DNA from: Amycolatopsis sp. GM8
Lineage (GTDB): Bacteria; Actinomycetota; Actinomycetes; Mycobacteriales; Pseudonocardiaceae
NCBI RefSeq assembly: GCF_021653975.1
Contig: NZ_JAJKFK010000014.1
Span: 62,001-126,000 of the forward strand
DNA: 64,000 nucleotides
Reading direction: 5' to 3'
Shown: positions 8,107 to 15,995 of the stretch, piece by piece
How positions within the stretch are numbered: position 1 is the first letter of the stretch
Layout of the letters: each line of letters opens with the position of its first letter
Notes under the pieces: model-generated
Databases searched by the model: none
What the model saw: the letters and a program-made list of their open reading frames with translations, nothing else
What the model was told of the DNA's origin: nothing
Position numbers and translations under genes: made by a program

Positions 8107-8961
8107 TCATGGAGCCGCGAAAGTGAGCGCCGGCAGCCCGCGCGCCCCCGGCCGGTAGCGGAACAATGCGCCCGCCTGCGGCTGAGTTCCGGCTTCGATG
8201 CCCTGGCGGGAGGTGGTGATGTACAGCTCGTCGAGCCCGGGGCCACCGAACGTGCACGCGGTGACCTGCGTGACCGGCAGTGACACGTGCTCTTCGAGTG
8301 TCCCGTCCGGCTGGTAGCAGCGCACCGCGCCGCCGCCCCACAACGCGATCCACAGCCGCCCGTCGGCGTCGACCGTCATACCGTCCGGGGAACCGGCGGC
8401 CGCGGGGATCTCGATCAGCGGACGGCGCCCGGTGAGACCATGTTCGGCGCTGTAGCCGAACGCGTCGACGCGATGCGTCGGAGTGTCGATGTAGTAAGCG
8501 GTTCCGCCGTCCGGGCTCCACGCCAGGCCGTTGGAGATCGTCACGCCGGTGAGCACGGTCGACACAGCGCCACCGGCGTCGAGCCGGTAAAGGCTGCCCG
8601 CACCGGCGGCCTCGCTGTACGCCATCGATCCACAGTAGAACCGGCCGTCCGGATCGCAGCCACCGTCGTTCATCCGGATCCCGTTGTCCGGCCACAGTTC
8701 CGGGAACGGCACGACGTTCTCCAGCGCGGCGTCGGCGAGTGCGAACCCCCGTTCCAGCGCGAGCACCACTCCCCCGTCCGCACGCGGGCGAAGCGCCGCG
8801 GCCACCGTGCCGACATGCGTGCGGCGCACCCGCCCGGCGCGGAGTTCCAGCACGTCCCCGGCCGCCATGTCGACCCACCGCAGGCCCGGCCAGCCCGCAT
8901 GCCATACCGGTCCTTCCCCGTGCGCCGCAACGGGTTCGGTCATCTGGTCCACTGTGGACAT
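8107..8961 (-). CDS. SMP-30/gluconolactonase/LRE-type lactonase
   Basis: This six-bladed beta-propeller family hydrolyses sugar lactones with a divalent metal. The 284-residue protein carries the hallmark blocks EGPVWH near residue 17, NDGGCDPDGRFYCGSM, SNGLAWSPDGGTAYYIDT and PDGMTVDADGRLWIALWGGG, whose Glu/Asn/Asp residues supply the metal site. It starts 2 bp after the gntR stop codon, with GGTGGAGTAGGA as ribosome binding site inside the end of gntR, so the two genes form an operon. Next to a sugar transporter and mutarotase it probably opens the lactone in an oxidative pentose or hexose pathway; the substrate is inferred only from context. Confidence 0.88.
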   Translation of the reverse strand: MSTVDQMTEPVAAHGEGPVWHAGWPGLRWVDMAAGDVLELRAGRVRRTHVGTVAAALRPRADGGVVLALERGFALADAALENVVPFPELWPDNGIRMNDGGCDPDGRFYCGSMAYSEAAGAGSLYRLDAGGAVSTVLTGVTISNGLAWSPDGGTAYYIDTPTHRVDAFGYSAEHGLTGRRPLIEIPAAAGSPDGMTVDADGRLWIALWGGGAVRCYQPDGTLEEHVSLPVTQVTACTFGGPGLDELYITTSRQGIEAGTQPQAGALFRYRPGARGLPALTFAAP

Positions 8962-8963
8962 TC

Positions 8964-9692
8964 CTACTCCACCATCTGCTTGACAGCCCGGGTCGTCGTC
9001 TCGATCAGCTTACGCATCGCCCGGTGCGCGGCGACGGGGCGGCGCCCGCGCACGGCGACGAGCACCGCCTCGTGCAGCGGCAGGGTCGCGACGACCCCGC
9101 CGGGCGCGTGCGAACTGGCCTCCAGCCCGTGGTACAGACCGGTCTCCAGCAGCCGGCCGAGCTGCTCGATCAGTTGGTTGCCGCTGGCCTTCAGCAAGGT
9201 CAGATGAAAGGCGAGGTCGGCGTCGACGAACGCGTCCTCGCCGTCGGGCAGCGCCGGCGCGTGCGCCTCCATCCGGACGTAGGCCTCCCCGAGCGTCGCG
9301 ATCTGCTCGTCCGTGGCCCGCTCGGCCGCGAGCTGCGCGGCGCCCGGCTCGACCATCAGGCGCAGTTCGAGCAGTGCCTCCAGGAAGTCGGGGTTGGCGA
9401 CACGGCCGTGCCAGTTGATGACCTCGCGGTCCATCAGGTTCCACTGATCGCGCGGCAGCACCCGGGTGCCCAGCCGCGGCCTCGGCTCCACCAAACCCTT
9501 GGCCGCCAGTGCCTTCACCGCTTCGCGGACGCCGCCGCGGCTCACGTCCAGCTGCGCGGCCAGCTCGGCCTCGTTGGGCAGCTGCGCTCCGGCGGGCAGC
9601 TCGCCGGACACGATGCGGCGGCCGAGCCACTCGACCACTCGTCCGTGGATCGTCCGGTGCGGGCCGAGCGGCCCCCCCTTGTTCGTCCTCAC
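8964..9692 (-). CDS. GntR/FadR-family regulator with FCD domain
   Basis: The 242-residue repressor has an N-terminal winged helix, residues about 10-75 (LGRRIVSGELPAGAQLPNEA, then LDVSRGGVREAVKALAAKGL). A FadR C-terminal ligand domain follows from about 95 (FLEALLELRLMVEPGAAQLA, with the metal-binding Asp/His set around DADLAFHLTLLKASGN). The overall layout is close to DgoR-type regulators of sugar-acid catabolism. It is transcribed away from the sugar ABC genes and together with the lactonase. Perfect and near-perfect AATCAT/ATGATT palindromes in the shared upstream region are its likely operators, so it probably represses both directions until a sugar acid or sugar binds. Confidence 0.88.
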   Translation of the reverse strand: MRTNKGGPLGPHRTIHGRVVEWLGRRIVSGELPAGAQLPNEAELAAQLDVSRGGVREAVKALAAKGLVEPRPRLGTRVLPRDQWNLMDREVINWHGRVANPDFLEALLELRLMVEPGAAQLAAERATDEQIATLGEAYVRMEAHAPALPDGEDAFVDADLAFHLTLLKASGNQLIEQLGRLLETGLYHGLEASSHAPGGVVATLPLHEAVLVAVRGRRPVAAHRAMRKLIETTTRAVKQMVE

Positions 9693-9864
9693 GGCGCAAT
9701 CCTCAAATCATACATACATAAAGTCAAACGATGATTGTTGTCCGAATTGTTACCTTCCCGGGGATTCTCTGTCACCCAGCCTTGACGGATTCGACGAATC
9801 ATCCAATGATTCAGGCACGCTTGTAGTGCCCGAGTTCCCCGTTGAAGTGGATGGGTGGTTGATC
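9693..9864. promoter_or_regulatory. Divergent control region of the sugar locus with AATCAT/ATGATT operators
   Basis: This stretch is far less GC-rich than its surroundings. GAATCAT-CCA-ATGATTC at 9796-9812 is a perfect palindrome. The overlapping GATTCG-A-CGAATC at 9788-9800 is another. A third pair, AATCAT at 9706-9711 and ATGATT at 9731-9736, lies near the gntR start. The repeated half-site on both sides fits one repressor controlling both transcription units, most simply the adjacent GntR protein. The sites are visible; the protein-site pairing is inference. Confidence 0.6.
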
Positions 9865-10962
9865 ATGAGCGATGGGCAGGCCGCGACTTCGCGGAGAACC
9901 GCACTCAAATTCCTGGGGGCAGGTGGTGGCGCGGTCGCCGCGAGCGCGCTCCTGTCCGCCTGCAACGGTGCGCAGAGCAACACCAGCGCCGGCGGCGTCG
10001 GCGCCTTCCCGAGCACACCGCCGTGGCGGTTCACCTTCATCAACCACGTGACGACGAACTCCTTCTTCGTGCCGACCAAGAACGGCCTGGCCGACGCGGC
10101 GAAGCTGCTCGGGCTGCCGGAGCCGCAGTGGACGGGGTCCACCGAAGGCAACGTGTCGGAGATGGCGAGCGCGATGTCGACCGCCATCAATGGCAACGTC
10201 GACGGCATCGCGGTCGCGCTGACCGACAACAACGCCTTCGTCGCGCCGACCAAACAGGCACTGGCCAAGGGCATCCCGGTCATCGCCTACAACGCGACCG
10301 CGGCGGGCAACTACCCGCTCACCTACGTGGGCCAGGACCTCTACCAGTCCGGTTTCCTGATGGGACAACGGATCGCGCGGGACGTCACCTCCGGCACGAT
10401 CCTGGTCGGGATCTCCCAGCCCGGCGGCAACAACGTGCAGCCGCGGCTGGACGGCATCACCGACGCGTTGAAACAGGCCGCGCCCAGCGTGCAGGTGCTG
10501 TCCATCAACACCGGCGCGGAGCAGGCCAACGAGCTCAACGCGATCACCGCCGCCTACGACGGGCACACCGACGCGAAGGGCGTCTACGCCGTGGACGCGG
10601 GCAGCACCGCGTCCATCGCACAGCTGATCAAGAACCGCGGGATCCAGGGCAAGATCCACGCGGGCGGGTACGACACACTCACCGACACGCTCAACGGCGT
10701 GCAGTCGGGCGCACTGGACTTCACCATCGACCAGTCCGCCTACCTGCAGGGCTTCCTGCCGGTGCTCTACATGTACCTGTTCCGGCTGTCCGGCACGCTC
10801 GTCTCGCCGCCGTTCACCGACACCGGCCTCACGTTCGTCACCAAGGAGAACGTCGGGCCGTACATCTCGGCGAACAGCCGGTTCGAGGGCGGCCCGAAGA
10901 ACGACCTCGTGCCGATGCCCTCGTCCATCCCGCTGCCCGCGGCCACCGGCGCGACGCACTGA
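9865..10962 (+). CDS. Sugar ABC transporter substrate-binding lipoprotein (CUT2 type)
   Basis: The 365-residue protein is exported by Tat and lipid-anchored: twin arginine in TSRRTALKFLGA (residues 9-20) and lipobox LLSACNG with Cys33. The mature part is a periplasmic-binding-protein-4 fold (RbsB/XylF-like), with DGIAVALTDNN, GIPVIAYNATAAG, YVGQDLYQSG and YAVDAGSTASIAQ as strand-loop motifs lining the sugar site. The frame is open far upstream, but ATG 9865 gives a normal signal peptide and has GGGTGG upstream. It begins the operon SBP-permease-ATPase-mutarotase. The locus suggests a monosaccharide such as galactose, fucose or arabinose. Confidence 0.9.
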   Translation: MSDGQAATSRRTALKFLGAGGGAVAASALLSACNGAQSNTSAGGVGAFPSTPPWRFTFINHVTTNSFFVPTKNGLADAAKLLGLPEPQWTGSTEGNVSEMASAMSTAINGNVDGIAVALTDNNAFVAPTKQALAKGIPVIAYNATAAGNYPLTYVGQDLYQSGFLMGQRIARDVTSGTILVGISQPGGNNVQPRLDGITDALKQAAPSVQVLSINTGAEQANELNAITAAYDGHTDAKGVYAVDAGSTASIAQLIKNRGIQGKIHAGGYDTLTDTLNGVQSGALDFTIDQSAYLQGFLPVLYMYLFRLSGTLVSPPFTDTGLTFVTKENVGPYISANSRFEGGPKNDLVPMPSSIPLPAATGATH

Positions 10963-10977
10963 GGGAGTGGCGCTTTC

Positions 10978-12000
10978 ATGACCGACGCGCTGACCGACAA
11001 GCGCTCCGGCCGTACCGAGCCGGGCGGCGAGCCGCCCCGCGGCGGGTTCTGGCTCGGCCTGATCCGGGTCAAGGAGCTGTCCATCCTGGTGGTGACGATC
11101 GCCGTGGCGATCTATTTCAGCCTCACCAGCGGGCCCGGCTTCTCGACCCCGGCGAACTATCACACGATCGCGCAGTACGTGGCGCCGTGGGCGATCGTCG
11201 GCGCGGGCGAGGTGATGGTGCTGATCTGCGGGCAGATCGACCTGTCCGCCGGGTTCGTGTTCACCCTCTCCCCGTTCGTGCTGATGTTGTTCTACAACAA
11301 CGGTGTCCCGCTGTTCCTGGCGGTGATCCTGGCGGTCGCGGTCAGTGCCGCGATCGGCGTGGTGAACGGACTGGTGCACACGATCTTCGGGTTGTCCGCG
11401 TTCATCACCACGCTCGGCATGGCGTTCCTGCTGTGGGGGCTGTCGCTCATCATCTCGGGCGGCTCCCCCGTCAGCGCGCCGACCGGCAGCTGGGTGGTCT
11501 CGGTGTTCGGCGGCTGGGGCTGGTCGGAGTTCCTCTGGGCCGTCGTGATCGTCGCGGTGATGCAGGTCGTGCTGTCCACCACCCGGTTCGGGATCGCCAC
11601 CCAGGCGACCGGCGGTAACCCGATCGGCGCCGCCGAATCGGGTATCCGCACCAACCGGGTCAAGGTCGTCTGCTTCACGATCGTCGCCGGGCTCTCCGGG
11701 CTCGCGGGGATCCTGCAGGGCACCCGCGTCGGCTCGTACGACCCGACCAACGGCGGGTTCAACACGATGTTCTTCGGGGTCGCCGCGGCGGTCATCGGCG
11801 GTACCGCCCTGCTGGGCGGGTCCGGCACGGTGATCGGCGCATTCCTCGGCGCGCTGCTGCTCGGGCTGGTCTACGACGGGTTCAACCTCACCGGGATCAG
11901 CGCGAACGGGTTCTACGTGGTGCTCGGCGCCGCCATCCTGATCGCCGCGCTGCTCAACGTCTACCTGTCCGTGATCCGCAAACGGCTCGGGAGGCAGTGA
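10978..12000 (+). CDS. Sugar ABC transporter permease (CUT2, RbsC-like)
   Basis: The 340-residue integral membrane protein has about eight to ten hydrophobic segments, starting at about residue 33 (LSILVVTIAVAIYF). It carries BPD_transp_2 landmarks: MVLICGQIDLSAGFVF, VVNGLVHTIFGLSAFITTLG and the EAA-like GNPIGAAESGIRTNRVKVVC. It forms the channel for the sugar delivered by the lipoprotein 15 bp upstream. Its TGA stop overlaps an ATG at 12000 (ATGA), so translation of the next reading frame is coupled. Only one permease gene is present, so the channel is probably a homodimer. Confidence 0.9.
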   Translation: MTDALTDKRSGRTEPGGEPPRGGFWLGLIRVKELSILVVTIAVAIYFSLTSGPGFSTPANYHTIAQYVAPWAIVGAGEVMVLICGQIDLSAGFVFTLSPFVLMLFYNNGVPLFLAVILAVAVSAAIGVVNGLVHTIFGLSAFITTLGMAFLLWGLSLIISGGSPVSAPTGSWVVSVFGGWGWSEFLWAVVIVAVMQVVLSTTRFGIATQATGGNPIGAAESGIRTNRVKVVCFTIVAGLSGLAGILQGTRVGSYDPTNGGFNTMFFGVAAAVIGGTALLGGSGTVIGAFLGALLLGLVYDGFNLTGISANGFYVVLGAAILIAALLNVYLSVIRKRLGRQ

Positions 12001-12101
12001 TGAGCGACAATGCCGGAGGCCCGTTCATCACTGCCGACCGGGTGCGCGGCCCGGGTGCGGGTGTCCCGCAGGGACACAGTCGCAAGACACGGAGGCAGTG
12101 A
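12000..12101 (+). CDS. 33-codon ORF nested between permease and ATPase genes
   Basis: The ORF reads MSDNAGGPFITADRVRGPGA and ends RKTRRQ. Its ATG overlaps the permease stop (ATGA) and its own TGA overlaps the ATPase ATG (TGATG at 12099-12103), so both ends look translationally coupled. An 18-bp sequence, GGAGGCAGTGATGAGCGA, containing ribosome binding site and start, occurs at 11990-12007 and again at 12091-12108. It may be a coupling peptide. It may instead be the stub of a second ATPase N-terminus (MSDN...ITADRV resembles such a start) left by a duplication. I do not recognise a function. Confidence 0.4.
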   Translation: MSDNAGGPFITADRVRGPGAGVPQGHSRKTRRQ

Positions 12102-12859
12102 TGAGCGAAGAGGTGATGCGGGTCGAGCACGTCAGCAAGAGCTTCGGCCCGGTCCAGGCGCTGTCCGATATCAACCTGTCGGTCAGCAGGGGTCAGATCC
12201 TGGGGCTGATCGGGGACAACGGTGCCGGCAAGTCGACCCTGATCAAGATCCTGACCGGGTACCACCAGCCCGACGGCGGCCGGCTGGTCTTCGAGGGGCA
12301 GCCGGTGCAGCTGAAGTCGGTGACGCACGCGCGGAGCCTGGGCATCGAGACGGTGTTCCAGGACCTCGCGATGATCAACGACCTGCCGGTGTACCTGAAC
12401 CTGCACCTGAACAAGGAGCTCGTGCACAAACCGCTGCCGTTCCTGCGGCGGCGTGAGATGAAGCGGCGGGCCAGGGAGGCGCTCGACGCGATCGGCATCA
12501 ACATCCCGTCGGTCACCGCCGAGGTCGGGCAGCTCTCCGGCGGGCAGCGGCAGGCGATCGCCGTGGCGCGCTCGGTGTACTCCGGCAACGCGAAGCTGCT
12601 GCTGCTCGACGAACCGCTCGCGGCGATGGGCGCCAAGGAGGGCGGGCTCATCCTCCGGCTGCTGGCCCAGCTCAAGCAGCGCGGCGACATCGCGATCATT
12701 CTCATCGCGCACAACTACAGCCAGGTGGTCGACGTCTGCGACCGGGTGAACCTGTTGCAGCACGGGGAGATCACGTTCGACAAGGCATCCAAGGAGACCT
12801 CCGTGTCCGAGCTGCTCGAGCTCGTGCACGCCGAATACCGGGTGAACACCGGAACATAA
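12101..12859 (+). CDS. Sugar ABC transporter ATP-binding protein (single-domain)
   Basis: The 252-residue ATPase energises the CUT2 transporter. It shows Walker A GDNGAGKST near residue 40, a Q-loop in ETVFQDLAMIND, the ABC signature LSGGQRQ near 147, Walker B LLLLDEP and the switch His in LIAHNYSQ. It has one nucleotide-binding domain rather than the tandem pair of RbsA/XylG, so it must dimerise. The residues after DEP are LAAMG where TAALG is usual in this family. The start is ATG 12101 with GGAGGCAG upstream. The mutarotase follows 20 bp downstream. Confidence 0.92.
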   Translation: MSEEVMRVEHVSKSFGPVQALSDINLSVSRGQILGLIGDNGAGKSTLIKILTGYHQPDGGRLVFEGQPVQLKSVTHARSLGIETVFQDLAMINDLPVYLNLHLNKELVHKPLPFLRRREMKRRAREALDAIGINIPSVTAEVGQLSGGQRQAIAVARSVYSGNAKLLLLDEPLAAMGAKEGGLILRLLAQLKQRGDIAIILIAHNYSQVVDVCDRVNLLQHGEITFDKASKETSVSELLELVHAEYRVNTGT

Positions 12860-12879
12860 GAAAATAACTGGGAGGGTCA

Positions 12880-14043
12880 ATGGGGACCGAATTCTCGCGC
12901 CGTACCGCCATCGCGGCCGGCGCGGCGGGTGCCGCCGCGGTAGGGTTCGCGGGCGTGAGCCCCGCTGCGGCCGCCGGCAAGGCGCCTTCGGTGACAAGAG
13001 AGAATTTCGGCAAGGCCGACGGACAGACCGTCTACCGCTACACCCTGGAAAACGGGCGCGGGATGAGGGTCCGGATCCTGACCTACGGCGGGATCATCCA
13101 GACTCTCGAAGTGCCCGACCGGCGTGGTCACACCGCGAACGTCGTGCTCGGTTTCCCGACGCTGGCGGACTACGTCGCGAAGAACAGCCCCGAAGCCGGC
13201 GGCGGTGTCTACTTCGGAGCGCTGATCGGGCGGTACGCCAACCGGATCGCCAAGGGAACGTTCACTTTGGACGGTCAGACCTACCACGTTCCGGTCAACA
13301 ACAACGGAAACAGCCTCCATGGTGGACTCGTCGGGTTCGACAAGAAAGTGTGGGACGTCGCGCCGGTGCCCGGTGGCATCAAACTGAGCCTGACCAGCCC
13401 CGATGGCGACCAGGGTTACCCCGGCACGTTGAAGGCCACCGTTACGTACACTTTGGACAGTCAGAACCGGCTGAGTATCGAGTACACGGCGACCACGGAC
13501 AAGCCGACCGTGCTGAACCTGACCAACCACTCGTACTGGAACCTCGCCGGTGAGGCGTCCGGCGACATCTACGACCAGAAGCTGCAGATCACCGCCGACC
13601 GGTACACCCCGACCGACACCACGCAGATCCCGACCGGCGAACTCGCGCCGGTGGCGGGCACGCCGTTCGACTTCCGGACCCCCACGGCGATCGGCGCGCG
13701 CGTCAACGACGACGACCCGCAGCTGATCACCGGTCAGGGCTATGACCACAACTGGGTGCTCAACCGCTCCGGTTCGCTTTCGGTCGCGGCGCGCGCCTCG
13801 GACCCGTCGAGCGGGCGGACGCTGACCGTGCTGACGGATCAGCCGGGCCTGCAGTTCTACTCGGGCAACTTCCTCACCGGCACGCTGGTCGGCACGGGCG
13901 GGAAGACGTACCGGCAGAGCTACGGGTTCGCGCTGGAGACGCAGCACTTCCCGGACTCGCCGAACCAGCCGTCGTTCCCGAGCACCGTGCTGCGCCCGGG
14001 CCAGACCTACCGCACGACGACGGTCTTCGCGCTCAGCGCTTAG
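12880..14043 (+). CDS. galM: Exported aldose 1-epimerase (mutarotase)
   Basis: The enzyme interconverts alpha and beta anomers of aldoses. The 387-residue protein has a Tat signal peptide (EFSRRTAIAAG, cleavage near AAAAGK at about 32), so it acts outside the membrane, probably supplying the anomer the transporter prefers. The galactose-mutarotase fold is clear: NGNSLHGGLVGFDKKVW with His147, NLTNHSYWNLAG with His217 as general acid, and FALETQHFPDSPNQ with Glu353 as general base. The ribosome binding site GGGAGG precedes ATG 12880. A strong terminator follows immediately, closing the sugar operon. Confidence 0.93.
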   Translation: MGTEFSRRTAIAAGAAGAAAVGFAGVSPAAAAGKAPSVTRENFGKADGQTVYRYTLENGRGMRVRILTYGGIIQTLEVPDRRGHTANVVLGFPTLADYVAKNSPEAGGGVYFGALIGRYANRIAKGTFTLDGQTYHVPVNNNGNSLHGGLVGFDKKVWDVAPVPGGIKLSLTSPDGDQGYPGTLKATVTYTLDSQNRLSIEYTATTDKPTVLNLTNHSYWNLAGEASGDIYDQKLQITADRYTPTDTTQIPTGELAPVAGTPFDFRTPTAIGARVNDDDPQLITGQGYDHNWVLNRSGSLSVAARASDPSSGRTLTVLTDQPGLQFYSGNFLTGTLVGTGGKTYRQSYGFALETQHFPDSPNQPSFPSTVLRPGQTYRTTTVFALSA

Positions 14044-14050
14044 TGCTCCG

Positions 14051-14091
14051 ACGGCGGCGTCGCGGGTTTTATCGGCTCGCGGCGCCGCCGT
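14051..14091 (+). terminator. Rho-independent-type terminator after galM
   Basis: ACGGCGGCG at 14051-14059 pairs with CGCCGCCGT at 14083-14091. The stem extends inward by CGCG (14061-14064) with CGCG (14078-14081) after one T-G position. A T-rich run, TTGGCTGTTTT, follows. It lies 8 nt after the galM stop codon and marks the end of the sugar transport operon. Confidence 0.75.
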
Positions 14092-14112
14092 TGGCTGTTT
14101 TAGGTTCGTTCC

Positions 14113-14637
14113 GTGCAGATCAGGCCCGAAACGGGCGCGGACCACGAATCGGTCGAGCGCGTACAGGAGTTGGCGTTCGCCGACGCGCGCATTCCCACGC
14201 TCGTGTCGACCTTGCGCACCGCGGCGGCCCCGCTGCCGCCGGTTTCGCTGGTGGCTTCCGTCGACGGTCAGGTCGTCGGGCACGTCATGCTGTCGGCCAG
14301 CCGCCTCGACGCGCCGCGGCGGCTGGTGGACGTGTACGTGTTGTCGCCGCTCGGTGTGCTGCCGGACTTCCAGCGGCAAGGGATCGGCACGCGGCTCGTC
14401 GAGCAGGCACTCGCCGCCGCGCGGGACGTGCCGCTGGTGTTCCTGGAAGGTTCGCCCGCGTACTACGGCAAACGGGGTTTCACCGGCGCCGTCGCACTGG
14501 GCTTCCGCGCTCCGTCGCTGCGCATCCCGGAGCCCGCGTTCCAGGTCGCGCCGATGCCGCCCTACGAGCCGTGGATGACGGGCACCCTGGTGTATTCGGC
14601 CCCGTTCTGGGACCTGGACTGCGTGGGCCTGCGCTGA
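14113..14637 (+). CDS. GNAT-family N-acetyltransferase (YhbS-like)
   Basis: The 174-residue protein begins MQIRPETGADHESVERVQEL from GTG 14113. The acetyl-CoA site is in LSPLGVLPDFQRQGIGTRLV, with the Q/R-x-x-G-x-G/A pyrophosphate loop QRQGIG. LVFLEGSPAYYGKRGFTGA is typical of the YhbS subgroup. The acceptor substrate cannot be inferred. It is monocistronic, bounded by a terminator upstream and the convergent Uma2 gene 1 bp downstream. Confidence 0.85.
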   Translation: MQIRPETGADHESVERVQELAFADARIPTLVSTLRTAAAPLPPVSLVASVDGQVVGHVMLSASRLDAPRRLVDVYVLSPLGVLPDFQRQGIGTRLVEQALAAARDVPLVFLEGSPAYYGKRGFTGAVALGFRAPSLRIPEPAFQVAPMPPYEPWMTGTLVYSAPFWDLDCVGLR

Positions 14638-14638
14638 C

Positions 14639-15211
14639 TCAGCGGGTGAGCCCGGTGAGGTCCAGCCGCAACGGACGTTCCATGACGGTGCTGAGCGTGT
14701 CCGTGTGCTCGCCAGTGGCGCGGTAGGCGCCGTCGTCGAGGACATACGTGTGCACGGTCAGCGTGAGCGCGCCACTGGCCGGGCTCTCGACGCACCAGAA
14801 ATGCGGGATCCCGGCCTCGGCGTAGGCAAGTGGCTTGGCACCGCGATCCTCGCGCCGGCTTCCCCGCGACACCACCTCAACGACGAGCAGCACCCGGTCC
14901 CCCGGGATCGGCCGGGTGGTCAGGGGCAACTCGTCCGCGAAGATCACCAGATCGGGGGCTACATAGTCCAGCGGCTCCTCGGCGAGGAGCACATCGACGT
15001 GGGTCTCCAGTTGCCAGCCGTCCGATAACCGCGGTTCGAGCAGCGCCGCGAGACGGCGGCTGATGCGCTGGTGCAGCGGTAGGAGGCTCGGGTTCACAAT
15101 GAGGGCTCCGTCGAGGACTTCGACCCGGCTGTCCTCAGGCAACGAACTGATGTCGGCCAGAGTCCATCCACCGGGTGGCGGAAAGAACCAGTCGTTCGAC
15201 AGGGCCGTCAT
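14639..15211 (-). CDS. Uma2-family (DUF820) PD-(D/E)XK nuclease-fold protein
   Basis: Uma2 proteins have a restriction-endonuclease-like core, and their biological role is not established. The motifs are present: RVEVLDGALIVNPSLLPLHQ, VDVLLAEEPLDYVAPDLVIF (the family's catalytic Asp region) and VLLVVEVVSRGSRREDRGAK (E-x-S/K-like second half), then YAEAGIPHFWCVE. The start ATG 15211 has GAGG 8 nt upstream; an in-frame ATG at 15232 would add seven residues. A second Uma2 gene lies at 60479-61033 and shares this architecture, but the two are diverged. Confidence 0.85.
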   Translation of the reverse strand: MTALSNDWFFPPPGGWTLADISSLPEDSRVEVLDGALIVNPSLLPLHQRISRRLAALLEPRLSDGWQLETHVDVLLAEEPLDYVAPDLVIFADELPLTTRPIPGDRVLLVVEVVSRGSRREDRGAKPLAYAEAGIPHFWCVESPASGALTLTVHTYVLDDGAYRATGEHTDTLSTVMERPLRLDLTGLTR

Positions 15212-15374
15212 ACCACTCGCCTCATCGTCCACGCACCATACTCGACAATCGCCCTGCCACCACGAACGAGGATCAGGCTAGTGATGCCGCATCGCGGCAC
15301 CTGCCTCGGCGAGCGCTCTACCGCGGCGCGTTAATTCCTGTCGCGGGCACGCGGTCGCCGATACTGTCGGGGCC

Positions 15375-15995
15375 ATGGGGATGGATGTGATCGAGACCGA
15401 GGACGAGCTTCGTGCGCTGATCGGGCTGCCGAATGGTGCGGCGCTGCGTAAGGAGCGGCCGAAGCTGCACGAGCTGGACCGGCAGTGGCTCGCGGCTTCG
15501 CCGTTCTGCCTGATCGCCACCGCCGACGCTCGTGGCGCCTGCGACGTCTCCCCCAAGGGCGACCCGCCCGGGTTCACGGTCGTCCTCGACGACGCGACGA
15601 TCGCGATCCCCGAACGGCCCGGCAACAAGCGTGCCGACGGGTTCCGCAACATTCTCGCCAACCCGCACGTCGGGCTGCTGTACTTCATCCCCGGCCGCAG
15701 CGACACGCTGCGCGTCAACGGCCGGGCCCGGCTCGTCCGGGACGCGCCGTTCTTCGACGACATGATCGTCAAGGGACACCGCCCGATGCTGGCGATCGTG
15801 GTCCAGATCGAGGAGATCTTCCACCACTGTGCCAAGGCGTTCATGCGCTCGCACCTGTGGAAACCCGAGACGTGGCAACCGGATTCGGTGGTGCCGCGCC
15901 CGGTCATCGCGCAAACGCTGGAACGCCCCAGGGACTCACTCGACGAACTCGAGCGCTACTACGGCGCCGAGTACGCGGCGAAGCTCTACCGCTGA
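15375..15995 (+). CDS. PPOX-class FMN-dependent flavoprotein (MSMEG_1061-like)
   Basis: The 206-residue protein has a split-barrel flavin fold. ASPFCLIATADARGACDVSP followed by KGDPPGF forms the FMN-phosphate and substrate region. IAIPERPGNKRADGFRNILA and HVGLLYFIPGRSDTLRVNGR are diagnostic of the MSMEG_1061-type subgroup of pyridoxamine-5-phosphate-oxidase-like proteins. Such proteins bind FMN or F420 and reduce or oxidise small molecules; the substrate is unknown. ATG 15375 sits 2 codons before an alternative ATG. Its stop is immediately next to the convergent ctaD stop. Confidence 0.82.
   Translation: MGMDVIETEDELRALIGLPNGAALRKERPKLHELDRQWLAASPFCLIATADARGACDVSPKGDPPGFTVVLDDATIAIPERPGNKRADGFRNILANPHVGLLYFIPGRSDTLRVNGRARLVRDAPFFDDMIVKGHRPMLAIVVQIEEIFHHCAKAFMRSHLWKPETWQPDSVVPRPVIAQTLERPRDSLDELERYYGAEYAAKLYR

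Noticed and set aside
8000..8905. Extension of the LuxR protein through the SMP-30 region (open to 8905)
   Set aside because: The added part is antisense-like Arg/Gly-rich sequence in a different frame of the lactonase gene; the family N-terminus starts at 7996.
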